Source: CBFGWV01 sp965652545 (GTDB lineage: Bacteria; Pseudomonadota; Gammaproteobacteria; Competibacterales; Competibacteraceae). From it: a stretch of 16,524 nt of DNA. Shown here piece after piece: positions 7,918-15,382 of the stretch (its first letter is position 1; each line of letters starts with the position of its first letter). Location of the stretch: assembly GCA_965652545.1 (NCBI GenBank), contig CBFGWV010000081.1, positions 1 through 16,524 of the forward strand. The letters run 5' to 3'. A program made the translations under genes and the position numbers. The notes beneath the pieces were generated by a model. That model did no database searches and was not told the origin of the DNA. It saw only the letters and a program-made list of their open reading frames with translations.

Positions 7918-9741
7918 GTGCTGATGGACGTAGGTGCCGGGCGCATCCGCCAGGGGCGGGTAGCCGGCGGCCGGTGCGCCCAGCCCGGGTGGGGCAACCG
8001 GTGTGCTGGAGAGGGCATCCAACCAAGCTGTCCATGCCGGCCACCACGAACCCTGCGCTGGCGTTGCCGTGGCCGCCCAGGTCTCCGGGTCGATGTAATG
8101 ATCGCCATCCACGCGCTGAGTGATGCGATAGCGCCGTCCGCGATGGCCGGGTTCGGAGACGATGCCGGCGTTGTGGCCGCCGCTGGTGAGCACGAAGGTG
8201 ATGGCGGTGTCGGTCAGCAGATGCAGTTTGTAGACCGAGCGCCAAGGCGCCACGTGGTCCCATTCGGTACCCACGGCAAAGACCGGGACCCGTATATCGG
8301 TGAGCGCGATGGGCCGCTCGTCCACTCGGAAGCGGCCGGCGGCCAGGTCATTGTGGAGGAACAGCTGGCGCAGGTACTGCGAATGCATGCGATAGGGCAT
8401 GCGCGTGGTGTCGGTGTTCCAGGCCGTCAGGTCGGTCATGGGTGTGCGCTCGCCCATCAGGTACTCGTGCACCATCCGCGACCAGATCAGGTCGTTGGAG
8501 CGCAGGATCTGGAAGGCGCCGGTCATCTGCCGGGCGTCGAGAAAGCCTTGGGCCCACATCATGTCTTCCAGAAAGCTGAGCTGGCTTTCGTTGACGAAGA
8601 GCATCAACTCGCCCGCTTCGGTGAAATCCGTCTGGGCCGCCAGCAGTGTCAGCGAGCCCAGGCGCCGGTCGCCGTCGCGCGCCATTGCGGCGGCGGCGAT
8701 CGCCAGCAACGTACCGCCCAGGCAGTAGCCGGTGGCGTGCACCGGCTGGCCCGGGACGATGGCCTCAATCGCCGCGAGCGCCCGCATGACCCCCAACCGG
8801 CGGTAGTCGTCCAGACCCAGGTCGCGGTCGTCCGGGTCCGGGTTCTTCCACGAGATCATGAAGACGGTGTAACCCTGGCCGGTGAGATATGTCACCAGCG
8901 AGTTGGTCGGCGACAGGTCCAGGATGTAGTACTTCATGATCCACGCCGGCACGATGAGCACCGGCTCCGGGCGCACCATCGCTGTGGTCGGGGCGTACTG
9001 GATGAGCTCGATGAGCCGGTTGCGGTACACCACCTTGCCCGGTGTGATCGCCACATCGCGCCCGGGCTGGAAGTGCTCGGCGCCCACCGGCCGGTTGCCG
9101 GACACGCTCCGCTCCCAATCGTCCATGGCATTTTGCAGGCCGCGCAGCAGGTTCATGCCGCCCTCATCGAGCGTGCGCTTTTGCACCTGCGGGTTGGTGA
9201 GAAGAAAGTTGGACGGCGAGAACACATCCAGAATCTGACGGGCGGCAAAGTTGACCGCCGTCTCCTGCTGGCGCGGCACGCCGCGAAGGCCCGTGGTGGC
9301 GTTGTGCCACCATTGCTGGCCGAGCAGGAACGACTGCTGCATCAGGTTGTATGGCCAGCGCTGCCAGGCCTCGTCGGCAAAGCGCTTGTCTTGAGGCAGC
9401 GGTGTGATGCACGGCTCGCTCGAGCCGCCCCGCTGTGCGCAGTGGCAGGCATAGGCCGCCAGCCGCAGCCATTTTTTGGCCGCTTTGTGGGCCAGCTCCA
9501 CCTGCTTGCCCGGTGAGAACACCAACTGAGATGCCCAATCCAGGTATGCCCCGGTCAGCGCTGCCGGCGACAATCCGCCGGTGAGATGTGCGACGGTTGC
9601 GTGCATGGACCGGTCGATGATCTCTCCCATGGCCGTGGAAGCGAATGCATCCCGTGGGCCGGGCGGATCGGAGGTGGGAGGGACCGGTACATTGGCTGAC
9701 GATGCGACAGAAACAGCAGCTGGTCTTCGGGGCGATGGCAT
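7915..9741 (-). CDS. phaC: class I poly(3-hydroxyalkanoate) synthase
   Basis: PhaC polymerises 3-hydroxyacyl-CoA into polyhydroxyalkanoate at the granule surface in the cytoplasm. The 608-aa product has the N-terminal domain of the family (FSPSNFLLTNP, then DVAITPGKVVYRNRLIELIQ) and an alpha/beta-hydrolase core. The catalytic triad is visible: Cys340 in the lipase-like box GYCLGGT, Asp495 in GTEWDHVAPW, and His523 in TSGGHNAGIV. The Asp-His spacing of 28 equals that of the Cupriavidus enzyme as I remember it, and the length fits class I rather than the shorter class III. The start is uncertain: the first 37 residues are Pro/Ser/Ala-rich with no good ribosome binding site, and ATG at 9630 (571 aa) is an alternative. 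There is a tail of about 30 residues rich in Pro, Ala and Gly. No phaA, phaB, phaR or phasin gene lies beside it. Confidence 0.95.
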   Translation of the reverse strand: MPSPRRPAAVSVASSANVPVPPTSDPPGPRDAFASTAMGEIIDRSMHATVAHLTGGLSPAALTGAYLDWASQLVFSPGKQVELAHKAAKKWLRLAAYACHCAQRGGSSEPCITPLPQDKRFADEAWQRWPYNLMQQSFLLGQQWWHNATTGLRGVPRQQETAVNFAARQILDVFSPSNFLLTNPQVQKRTLDEGGMNLLRGLQNAMDDWERSVSGNRPVGAEHFQPGRDVAITPGKVVYRNRLIELIQYAPTTAMVRPEPVLIVPAWIMKYYILDLSPTNSLVTYLTGQGYTVFMISWKNPDPDDRDLGLDDYRRLGVMRALAAIEAIVPGQPVHATGYCLGGTLLAIAAAAMARDGDRRLGSLTLLAAQTDFTEAGELMLFVNESQLSFLEDMMWAQGFLDARQMTGAFQILRSNDLIWSRMVHEYLMGERTPMTDLTAWNTDTTRMPYRMHSQYLRQLFLHNDLAAGRFRVDERPIALTDIRVPVFAVGTEWDHVAPWRSVYKLHLLTDTAITFVLTSGGHNAGIVSEPGHRGRRYRITQRVDGDHYIDPETWAATATPAQGSWWPAWTAWLDALSSTPVAPPGLGAPAAGYPPLADAPGTYVHQH

Positions 9742-9875
9742 CGGTGTCAGCCCAAGTTGCGATGCTCACGGGCATCTTCATAGGGCTGATCGTCGCACCG
9801 TCGGGCAGCGTCTACGTTGACGCGGGTCAAACCGCGGTGAACCGGCCGCGCGTTCTGCGAGGCAGCAGTGGTAAA

Positions 9876-9887
9876 TTGCCCGGGCAA
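9876..9887. promoter_or_regulatory. 12-bp perfect palindrome, possible operator
   Basis: TTGCCCGGGCAA is a perfect palindrome in the 163-nt gap between the divergent phaC (start 9741) and CPBP gene (start 9905), 17 nt before the latter's ATG. Its TTGC-N4-GCAA form would suit a dimeric repressor; PHA regulators of the PhaR type bind TGC-rich sites, but the link here is only a guess. A second short hairpin (CGCGG/CCGCG, 9821-9836) lies nearby. I see no convincing sigma-70 promoter in the gap. Confidence 0.3.
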
Positions 9888-9904
9888 ATCCAACGGGCGC
9901 CCGC

Positions 9905-10720
9905 ATGCCGTTCGACAATCCGATCCATCCCCGTCGCGTCCTCGCCGCTCTGGATACCATCGATATGCAATGGCGTGATCCGGCCGCACAAGGCTGGCGC
10001 CGGCCGGCGGCGGTGCTGCTGGTGGCTGCGCTGTGTTTGTTCGGCATCCACTACCTGAAGTTTTCCGCCACGCTGCACGAGCTGGTGCGGCGGCTGTCCG
10101 GGCCGGGTGGCGGTATGAGCGCGTGGTTGGCGGGGCCGTGGGGAGCGTTGTCCGGCCAACTGTGGTGGGGTCTGGTCCACGCTGTGGGTTATGTGCTCGT
10201 TCCGCTTCTGTTCATCCGCTTCGGGTTGCGTCGGCCACTACGGGACATGGGCCTGACCTGGGGGGCGACGACACCCTGGCTGGGCTGGTGTGCGGCACTG
10301 GCGGCGCCCATCGTGTTGTTCGCGTTTGTGGCGAGCTTTACCGACAGTTTTCAGCACACGTACCCGTTCTATCGCCTGGCCGGGCGCAGTTGGGTCGACC
10401 TGCTGCTGTGGGAGGCGATCTACCTCTCGCAGTTCGTGTTTCTCGAGTTTTTCTTTCGCGGTTTTCTGCTGCACGCGCTGGCGCCGCGTTTCGGCGCGCT
10501 GGCCGTGTTCGTGATGGTGGTGCCGTATTTGATGATCCACTTCCCCAAACCGTGGGCCGAGGCCTTTGGGGCGTTGCCGTTCGGAATTCTCCTGGGTGTG
10601 ATTGCGCTGCGCTCGCGCTCGATCTGGGGCGGGGCGTTCGTGCACATGACCATCGCCGTGTCCATGGACTTGATGAGCCTGGCCCAGACTGGCCGTTGGC
10701 CGATGCGATGGGTGCCCTGA
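9905..10720 (+). CDS. CPBP-family (CAAX protease-like) intramembrane protein
   Basis: The 271-aa product is a polytopic inner-membrane protein with about six to seven hydrophobic helices, resembling CPBP intramembrane glutamic endopeptidases (Rce1/Abi fold). The key motif reads FLEFFFRG: Glu181 and Arg185 of the ExxxR half are kept, but the first Glu of the usual EExxxR is Leu180. The second motif is Tyr208-xxx-His212 (PYLMIH) instead of Phe-xxx-His. The third site has His247 (HMTIA) where HxxxN/D is usual, with Ala at the last position. Some catalytic residues remain, but activity is doubtful. The ATG at 9905 has only a weak ribosome binding site; Met21 (9965) is another option. The gene is divergent from phaC and overlaps the next gene by one base. 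Confidence 0.8.
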   Translation: MPFDNPIHPRRVLAALDTIDMQWRDPAAQGWRRPAAVLLVAALCLFGIHYLKFSATLHELVRRLSGPGGGMSAWLAGPWGALSGQLWWGLVHAVGYVLVPLLFIRFGLRRPLRDMGLTWGATTPWLGWCAALAAPIVLFAFVASFTDSFQHTYPFYRLAGRSWVDLLLWEAIYLSQFVFLEFFFRGFLLHALAPRFGALAVFVMVVPYLMIHFPKPWAEAFGALPFGILLGVIALRSRSIWGGAFVHMTIAVSMDLMSLAQTGRWPMRWVP

Positions 10721-11445
10721 TGAAGGTGCTGACGGCCATCCGCTGGATGTTGATCGTATCGGCGCTGGCGATCGCCAGTCTGTTCGTGACCTGGCGGTTG
10801 CTCGCGGCGGTCGACTTTGCCTATCCGGTGCTCTACGACGTCGTGGGCATTGATCGGACGATTGCCCGCTATGGGCCGGAGAATCGGGTGCGTCCGGGGT
10901 TCCATGAAACCACCCGAGGTGAGCGCGAGCGGGTTTTTGCCGCCATCGCCGAGGCGGTGCGGCAGAACGGCGAAGGGCTCGATGCGCTGACCTACCGGGC
11001 AGCGGACGGCCGCACGCTGGGTGCGCTGCTGACTGAGGCGGAGATCGTTCATCTCAACGATGTAGCCCGCCTCGTCACCCGCTTCGAACAGGCCGGTTGG
11101 CTGTCGTTGGCCGTGCTTGCAGCGCTGCTGCTGTCCGCCCGCTTGCGCGGCGAGCATCCACCGCGCGGGCGCGGATTGGCCTTGGGTGCGGCGATCGGTC
11201 TAGGCATCCTGCTTGCGGCCTTGTTCATCATTGGCCCAGAGTCGGTGTTCTACTGGTTGCACGTGCAGGTCTTCCCGGCCGGGCATCAGTGGTTCTTCTA
11301 TTACCAGGAGTCGCTGATGTCGATGATGATGCGCGCGCCGGTCCTCTTCGGCGCCATCGCGGCGATCTGGCTGCCCTTGGCTGTTTGCGCGACGGTATTG
11401 GGGTTCTTGCTGATCCGTCGTTTGCTCGGGGTGGCGCCAGGCTGA
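10720..11445 (+). CDS. DUF1461 family integral membrane protein
   Basis: The 241-aa product has an N-terminal membrane helix (WMLIVSALAIASLFVTWRLL), then a soluble loop region of about 80 residues. Three more hydrophobic helices follow, the last two around GLGILLAALFIIG and LPLAVCATVLGFLL. The segment EIVHLNDVARLV is the family hallmark (a His-x-x-Asp-Val motif before the second helix), known from DUF1461/TIGR01906 proteins. The ATG at 10720 uses the last base of the upstream stop codon (TGATG), so translation is probably coupled to the CPBP gene. The open frame runs much further upstream inside that gene, but those residues are a shadow. The function of the family is unknown; the partnership with a CPBP protein suggests a joint membrane task. 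Confidence 0.85.
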   Translation: MKVLTAIRWMLIVSALAIASLFVTWRLLAAVDFAYPVLYDVVGIDRTIARYGPENRVRPGFHETTRGERERVFAAIAEAVRQNGEGLDALTYRAADGRTLGALLTEAEIVHLNDVARLVTRFEQAGWLSLAVLAALLLSARLRGEHPPRGRGLALGAAIGLGILLAALFIIGPESVFYWLHVQVFPAGHQWFFYYQESLMSMMMRAPVLFGAIAAIWLPLAVCATVLGFLLIRRLLGVAPG

Positions 11446-11467
11446 GCGGGTAGGGTGCCAGAATCCC

Positions 11468-11581
11468 GCCCTTCGAGCCGCGGCGGTCATGTTCAGACGC
11501 GCTGTAAACACGTCCGTGTGAGCTCGACGGCAGCATCCATGCTGCCGACGGTCTGAACACGACCGCCCCGGCTCGAAGGGC
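11468..11581. repeat. 114-bp nested palindrome (long hairpin with two inner hairpins)
   Basis: The outer arms 11468-11498 and 11551-11581 are inverted repeats that match at 29 of 31 positions. Between them sit two small hairpins: ACACG-TC-CGTGT (11508-11519) and CGGCAGCAT-CC-ATGCTGCCG (11528-11547). As single-stranded DNA or RNA this could form a stem with two side hairpins. The inner core recurs near the window end (16470-16524) in inverted orientation. It lies between the convergent ends of the DUF1461 gene (11445) and the slipin gene (11652), so it may serve as a bidirectional terminator, although there is no T-run. The gap 11446-11651 holds no gene. Confidence 0.85.
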
Positions 11582-11651
11582 TCACCGTGGTGGTTGCCCG
11601 ATGATATTCGTTGTCGTCGGCGGAGCGCTCATGAGCTGTCTTGAGTGTTCG

Positions 11652-12422
11652 TCATTGGGTCGGCTTGCCCCCTTGCGGCATCAGCATCCGCGCCAGTTCG
11701 GTGGGGAAGGGGAAGACGATGGTGGAGTTGTTTTCGCCGGCGATGGTGGTGAGTGTGCCCAGGTAGCGAAGCTGCATGGCCTCGGGGCGGCCGGAGAGGA
11801 TTTCGGCGGCTTCGAGCAGCTTCTGCGCGGCCTGCTGTTCGCCCTCGGCATTGATGATCTTGGCGCGCCGTTCGCGCTCGGCTTCGGCCTGGCGGGCGAT
11901 GGCGCGGACCATGCTCTCGTCGATGTCGACGTGTTTGATCTCGACATTGGCGACTTTTATGCCCCAGTCGTCGGTCTGCACGTCCAGAATCTCCTGGATG
12001 TCCTTGTTGAGCTTGTCGCGCTCGGCGAGCATCTCGTCCAGTTCGTGCTTGCCCAGAACCGAACGTAGCGTGGTCTGGGCCAGTTCGCTGGTGGCCTGCA
12101 TGTAGTCGGCCACCTGGATGATGGCCCGTTCGGGGTCGATGACGCGGAAGTAGATCACTGCATTCACACGCACCGAAACGTTGTCGTGGGAGATGACATC
12201 CTGCGAGGGTACGTCCAATACCAGGGTACGCAGGTCGGCGCGAACCATCTGCTGCACCCAAGGGATGAGAATGATCAGCCCTGGGCCTTTGACCCCGGTG
12301 AAGCGGCCGAGGGTGAAGACCACGCCCCGTTCGTACTCGCGCAGGATCTTGATTGTCGCCCACAGGAACAGGATGACGATGACGACGATGGGGATCAGGA
12401 AGATCCATTGTGTATTCATCAT
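11652..12422 (-). CDS. slipin / stomatin-like SPFH (band 7) membrane protein
   Basis: The 256-aa product has a short N-terminus, one membrane segment (about residues 6-24: WIFLIPIVVIVILFLWATI), then a band 7 domain. The domain shows YERGVVFTLGRFTGVKGPG, LDVPSQDVISHDNVSVRVNA and LRSVLGKHELDEMLAERDKL. A charged coiled-coil-like region (RQAEAERERRAKIINAEGEQ) follows at about residues 175-205, then a short tail. SPFH proteins form large rings in the membrane and commonly partner with NfeD proteases. The start codons ATG ATG at 12422/12419 overlap the stop of the nfeD gene (4 nt for the first), supporting coupling. The pair is the standard slipin-NfeD arrangement; its client proteins are not known here. 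Confidence 0.93.
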   Translation of the reverse strand: MMNTQWIFLIPIVVIVILFLWATIKILREYERGVVFTLGRFTGVKGPGLIILIPWVQQMVRADLRTLVLDVPSQDVISHDNVSVRVNAVIYFRVIDPERAIIQVADYMQATSELAQTTLRSVLGKHELDEMLAERDKLNKDIQEILDVQTDDWGIKVANVEIKHVDIDESMVRAIARQAEAERERRAKIINAEGEQQAAQKLLEAAEILSGRPEAMQLRYLGTLTTIAGENNSTIVFPFPTELARMLMPQGGKPTQ

Positions 12423-13804
12423 GGCGTGTCTCCTTCGTGGACGTGCAAGGTCAGCCCCTCGATGCGGGTGATTTGCACCGTCTGTCCAACAGTCAGATGG
12501 GCAGGCGAGACGGCGTGCCAGCGTTCACCGTGCGCGAGCACATAGCCTTGTCCACCCGACCACTCCAGCACGCGCGCGTGCGCGCCCAACATTTCTTCCC
12601 GTCCGGTGACGACCGCCCGTCGGTGGGCGGTCAACGCCAGGTGCATGACCGCCAGTGTTGCGACCAGGCTCAGTGCGGCGATGGCGGCGACGAAGGGCAG
12701 CGGTACGGTAAAGCCCGGAACGTCAGTGTCGATGAGAATGGCCAATCCCAGCGCCAGGGAGACCGCACCGCCGATACCCAAAATGCCGAACGAGGGCGCG
12801 AAGGCTTCGGCGACCATCAAGGCAATACCCAACAGAATCAACGCCGCACCGGCATGGTTCAGGGGCAGCAGGGTGAGTGCGTACATGCCCATGATCAGGC
12901 AGATGGCGCCGACTGTCCCGGGGTAGAGGGCGCCAGGGTTCATGAACTCGAAGATCAGCCCGTAGACGCCGATGAGCATCAGAATGATGGCCACTTGTGG
13001 GTTGGTCAGGGTGGCGAGCACACGGGTACGCCAACCCGGTTCCAGGCGTTCGATGGCCAAGCCCGCGGTGGCAAGGCTGCGTGCCTGCTCCGCCACGATG
13101 ACCTCGCGGCCGTCGACACGCGCCAGCAAGTCCTCGGGGTTGCGGGCGATGATGTCGATGACCTCCTGCTCCAGGGCCGACCCGGCGGACAGGCTGGCCG
13201 CTTCGCGCACCGCCTGCTCGGCCCAGTCCGCATTGCGGTCGCGAAGCTCCGCGAGGGATCGGATATACGCCACCGCGTCGTTGATCGCCTTGGATTCCGA
13301 CGCGTTGGCCGGAGCGGCCGGCTGCTCAACGTCGTCATCCGCATCGGCCTCTGGCTTCGGCGTGCCGCCGATGGCGACCGGAGTGGCGGCCCCCAGATTG
13401 GTGCCGGGCGACATGGCGGCGATATGGCTGGCATAGAGGATGTATGTCCCGGCACTGGCGGCCCGTGCACCGCTGGGGTGAACATACGATGCAACAGGTA
13501 CCGGCGAGGCGAGAATGGCGCGGATGATCTCGCGCATACTGCTGTCGAGACCACCGGGGGTATCCATGCGCAGGATGACCAGCGCGGCGTCCGCCTCCGC
13601 GGCGGTCGCCAAGCCGCGAACGACATAGTCCGCTTGCGCCGGTCCGATGGCACCGTCCAGCTCGAGCATCAGTACACGCTGACTGCCTGCCGGTATCTGG
13701 GCCGCGGCAATGGCCGTGGCCAGCACAGCGACCCATGCCAGCCAGGACAATGGCTGGTCGAGCAAGTGCCGGGCAGGGCAGGTGGAGCGTTGAGGCGATG
13801 ACAT
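12419..13804 (-). CDS. NfeD-type membrane-bound serine protease (ClpP-like domain)
   Basis: The 461-aa product has a signal sequence (WLAWVAVLATAIAAAQ), a ClpP-like protease domain, a cluster of membrane helices and a C-terminal NfeD OB-fold domain. The likely nucleophile is Ser117 in GARAASAGTYI. The general base is probably Lys172 in ASESKAINDAVAYIRSL, matching the Ser-Lys dyad of archaeal 1510-type proteases. Between them lies an acidic, Pro/Ala-rich insert (about residues 149-170). Helices follow around VAIILMLIGVYGLIFEFM and the C-terminal OB part reads GREEMLGAHARVLEW. I chose the ATG at 13804 because it gives a normal signal peptide; the ATG at 13858 would add 18 residues and neither has a clear ribosome binding site. 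It is divergent from hutD and precedes slipin. Confidence 0.92.
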   Translation of the reverse strand: MSSPQRSTCPARHLLDQPLSWLAWVAVLATAIAAAQIPAGSQRVLMLELDGAIGPAQADYVVRGLATAAEADAALVILRMDTPGGLDSSMREIIRAILASPVPVASYVHPSGARAASAGTYILYASHIAAMSPGTNLGAATPVAIGGTPKPEADADDDVEQPAAPANASESKAINDAVAYIRSLAELRDRNADWAEQAVREAASLSAGSALEQEVIDIIARNPEDLLARVDGREVIVAEQARSLATAGLAIERLEPGWRTRVLATLTNPQVAIILMLIGVYGLIFEFMNPGALYPGTVGAICLIMGMYALTLLPLNHAGAALILLGIALMVAEAFAPSFGILGIGGAVSLALGLAILIDTDVPGFTVPLPFVAAIAALSLVATLAVMHLALTAHRRAVVTGREEMLGAHARVLEWSGGQGYVLAHGERWHAVSPAHLTVGQTVQITRIEGLTLHVHEGDTP

Positions 13805-13945
13805 GCGCGTGCCGGTAAGGTCAGCGGAAGCAACAAAGCGGCGCTGACGGTTACGCATCCGGCGTATCCGCCGCTACCCGGTCGAGACAACAATGCCGAC
13901 GGCGCGTTCCGGATGCGACGATGGTGGACAACAGTGGAGGGCAGG

Positions 13946-14524
13946 ATGGCGTCGTGTACAACGTTGATCGGGCCGGCGGACTATCGGTCCATGGCATGGA
14001 AGAACGGCGGCGGGGCCACCACTGAGGTGCTGCGTCACCCCGCCTCACCCGATACGCCGTTCCTGTGGCGCATCAGCATCGCCGAGATTCGCCAGCCGGG
14101 GCCGTTCTCGCGCTTCGAAGGTTATGACCGTTCGATCCTGGTGATCGACGGCGCGGGGATTGTGCTTCAAGTTGACGGTGAGTCGGTGACGCTGGACAAG
14201 GCGGCGGGGTTTTACCAATTTAGTGGCGATCAGGACGTGCAGTGCGCGCTAATCGACGGCCCCACGCGCGATTTCAACCTGATGATCGACCGTGAACGTA
14301 TGGCCGGAACCGCTGAACTCCTGTACCTGGGGGACACGACACAACCCATTGAACCGCCAGCGGGTGCGACGGTGATCGTGCACCCGCTGGACGCGGTGGC
14401 CAACGTCGAAACGGCCTCCACAGCTGTTACTGTGCCCGCCGGTTCGACCCTGATGCTGGAGGCGGCCACTGCCTTGACGCTCTCGGGCAGCGGCCGCTGC
14501 GTGGCGATCAGTCTTCGAGCGTGA
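13946..14524 (+). CDS. HutD / Ves family cupin-like protein
   Basis: The 192-aa product matches the HutD/Ves family of bicupin-like proteins. The signature pieces are MAWKNGGGATTEV near the start, FLWRISIAEIRQPGPFSRFEG, RSILVIDGAGIVLQVDG, and DGPTRDFNLMIDRERM. HutD occurs with histidine-degradation genes and Ves is linked to cold response in E. coli, but the molecular activity is unclear; no hut genes are nearby. The ATG at 13946 is preceded by GGAGGG five bases upstream, so I prefer it to the ATG at 13913. The last 17 bases overlap the end of the opposite-strand dodecin gene, so the two transcripts meet head to head. Confidence 0.88.
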   Translation: MASCTTLIGPADYRSMAWKNGGGATTEVLRHPASPDTPFLWRISIAEIRQPGPFSRFEGYDRSILVIDGAGIVLQVDGESVTLDKAAGFYQFSGDQDVQCALIDGPTRDFNLMIDRERMAGTAELLYLGDTTQPIEPPAGATVIVHPLDAVANVETASTAVTVPAGSTLMLEAATALTLSGSGRCVAISLRA

Positions 14525-14717
14525 AACCCAGCTTGACCGTGACCTGCCAGTGCGCCACCTTACCGCCGTCCACCACGCCACGGGTCTCGATGACCTCGAA
14601 CCAGCGGATGTTCTTCAGCGTCTTCGAGGCCCGCGCCAAAGCCACCTGTACGGCCTCTTCGATGCCCGTCGGGGACGAGCCGGTGATCTCGGCGATCTTG
14701 TACACATGTTCGCTCAT
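14508..14717 (-). CDS. dodecin (flavin-binding dodecamer protein)
   Basis: Dodecins form hollow 12-mers that bind and store flavins in the cytoplasm. The 69-aa product has the usual size and the family pattern: MSEHVYKIAEITGSSPTGIE, a helix AVQVALARASKTLKN, then IRWFEVIETRGVV and a final strand HWQVTVKLGF. The Trp in IRWFEV corresponds to the aromatic that stacks on flavin. AGGAG stands a few bases before the ATG at 14717, which fixes the start although the frame stays open to 14822. The gene converges on hutD with a 17-bp overlap. The 258-nt gap to the divergent cold-shock gene holds no promoter I can name. Confidence 0.95.
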   Translation of the reverse strand: MSEHVYKIAEITGSSPTGIEEAVQVALARASKTLKNIRWFEVIETRGVVDGGKVAHWQVTVKLGFTLED

Positions 14718-14975
14718 GGCAACTCCTTTCGCGTCTGCCTGTCTACAACCATACGCCAGCGGACAGCGTTTCGCCCGCCGACGTTCCCGAGCCGGTGCGG
14801 AGGGTGAAAAAAGAGCTGGCAATGCTTGGCGGAGGGGGGTAATCTGCTTAACCGCAGAGTTCCTATCGTAATACCCTGGCAGTGCTATCCGTCACAGGCA
14901 GTCACTCCCGAAACGGTTTTTCGTACGATCTGCAATACCCGTAACACAGCAATTGAGTTCAGGAGTTTCACCCTT

Positions 14976-15179
14976 ATGATGACTGGTACTGTTAAGTGGT
15001 TTGATGACGCCAAAGGCTTCGGCTTTATCGCAGCTGACGATGGCAGCGGCGACGTTTTCGTCCATCACTCCGCGATCAACGGTTCGGGCTTCAAGACCTT
15101 GGCTGAAGGCCAGAAGGTCCAGTTCGAAACCCAGAAGGGCCCGAAGGGTCTGGCTGCCAAGAACGCGACCCCCCTGTAA
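14976..15179 (+). CDS. cold-shock protein, CspA family
   Basis: The 67-aa product is a single cold-shock domain that binds single-stranded RNA/DNA. Both nucleic-acid binding motifs are intact: RNP1 as KGFGFIAAD and RNP2 as DVFVHHSAI. It starts MMTGTVKWFDDAKGF and ends VQFETQKGPKGLAAKNATPL, the usual length. The AGGAG at 14961-14965 supports the ATG at 14976. Upstream (about 14850-14960) is a leader long enough for a cold-shock mRNA fold, but I cannot identify a cold box or a sure promoter. A strong terminator follows at 15205. It appears monocistronic, and whether it is cold-induced is unknown. Confidence 0.97.
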   Translation: MMTGTVKWFDDAKGFGFIAADDGSGDVFVHHSAINGSGFKTLAEGQKVQFETQKGPKGLAAKNATPL

Positions 15180-15204
15180 TATCGCGCTCTAAGGTTTGCA
15201 ACAG

Positions 15205-15238
15205 ACGGGGTGACCGCAAGGTCACCCCGTTTTATTTT
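15205..15238 (+). terminator. intrinsic terminator of the cold-shock gene
   Basis: ACGGGGTGACC (15205-15215) pairs perfectly over 11 bp with GGTCACCCCGT (15220-15230) around a GCAA tetraloop, and a T-rich tract (TTTATTTT) follows. It is 25 nt after the csp stop codon. Confidence 0.95.
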
Positions 15239-15382
15239 GTGCGCTCGCCCGCGTCACCCCATACCGCTACCTGACCAAGCTTGGCTAGCCTGATGCGCAT
15301 CGCGCCTGCCGATTGTTCCCGCCTCCAGTAAACGACTACGCTCGCCCCCGGTTGAACGGTGACCGATCAAGAGGCCATGGAC

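Noticed and set aside
7918..9516. 532-aa open frame opposite phaC
   Set aside because: It mirrors a gene with an intact catalytic triad and has shadow-like composition with no recognisable motif.
10033..10719. upstream extension of the DUF1461 reading frame
   Set aside because: It lies inside the CPBP gene in another frame and lacks membrane-protein character; the ATG at 10720 is coupled to the upstream stop.
11491..11558. GTTCAGAC / GTCTGAAC pair read as integron attC core sites
   Set aside because: The boxes carry an extra base compared with RYYYAAC/GTTRRRY, and there is no integrase or cassette array.
12410..13801. 463-aa open frame opposite nfeD
   Set aside because: Same reasoning: low-complexity mirror of a clear family member.
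15240..15382. possible TPP riboswitch before thiD
   Set aside because: ACCTGA is present, but the CTGAGA segment and the required folding are not seen.
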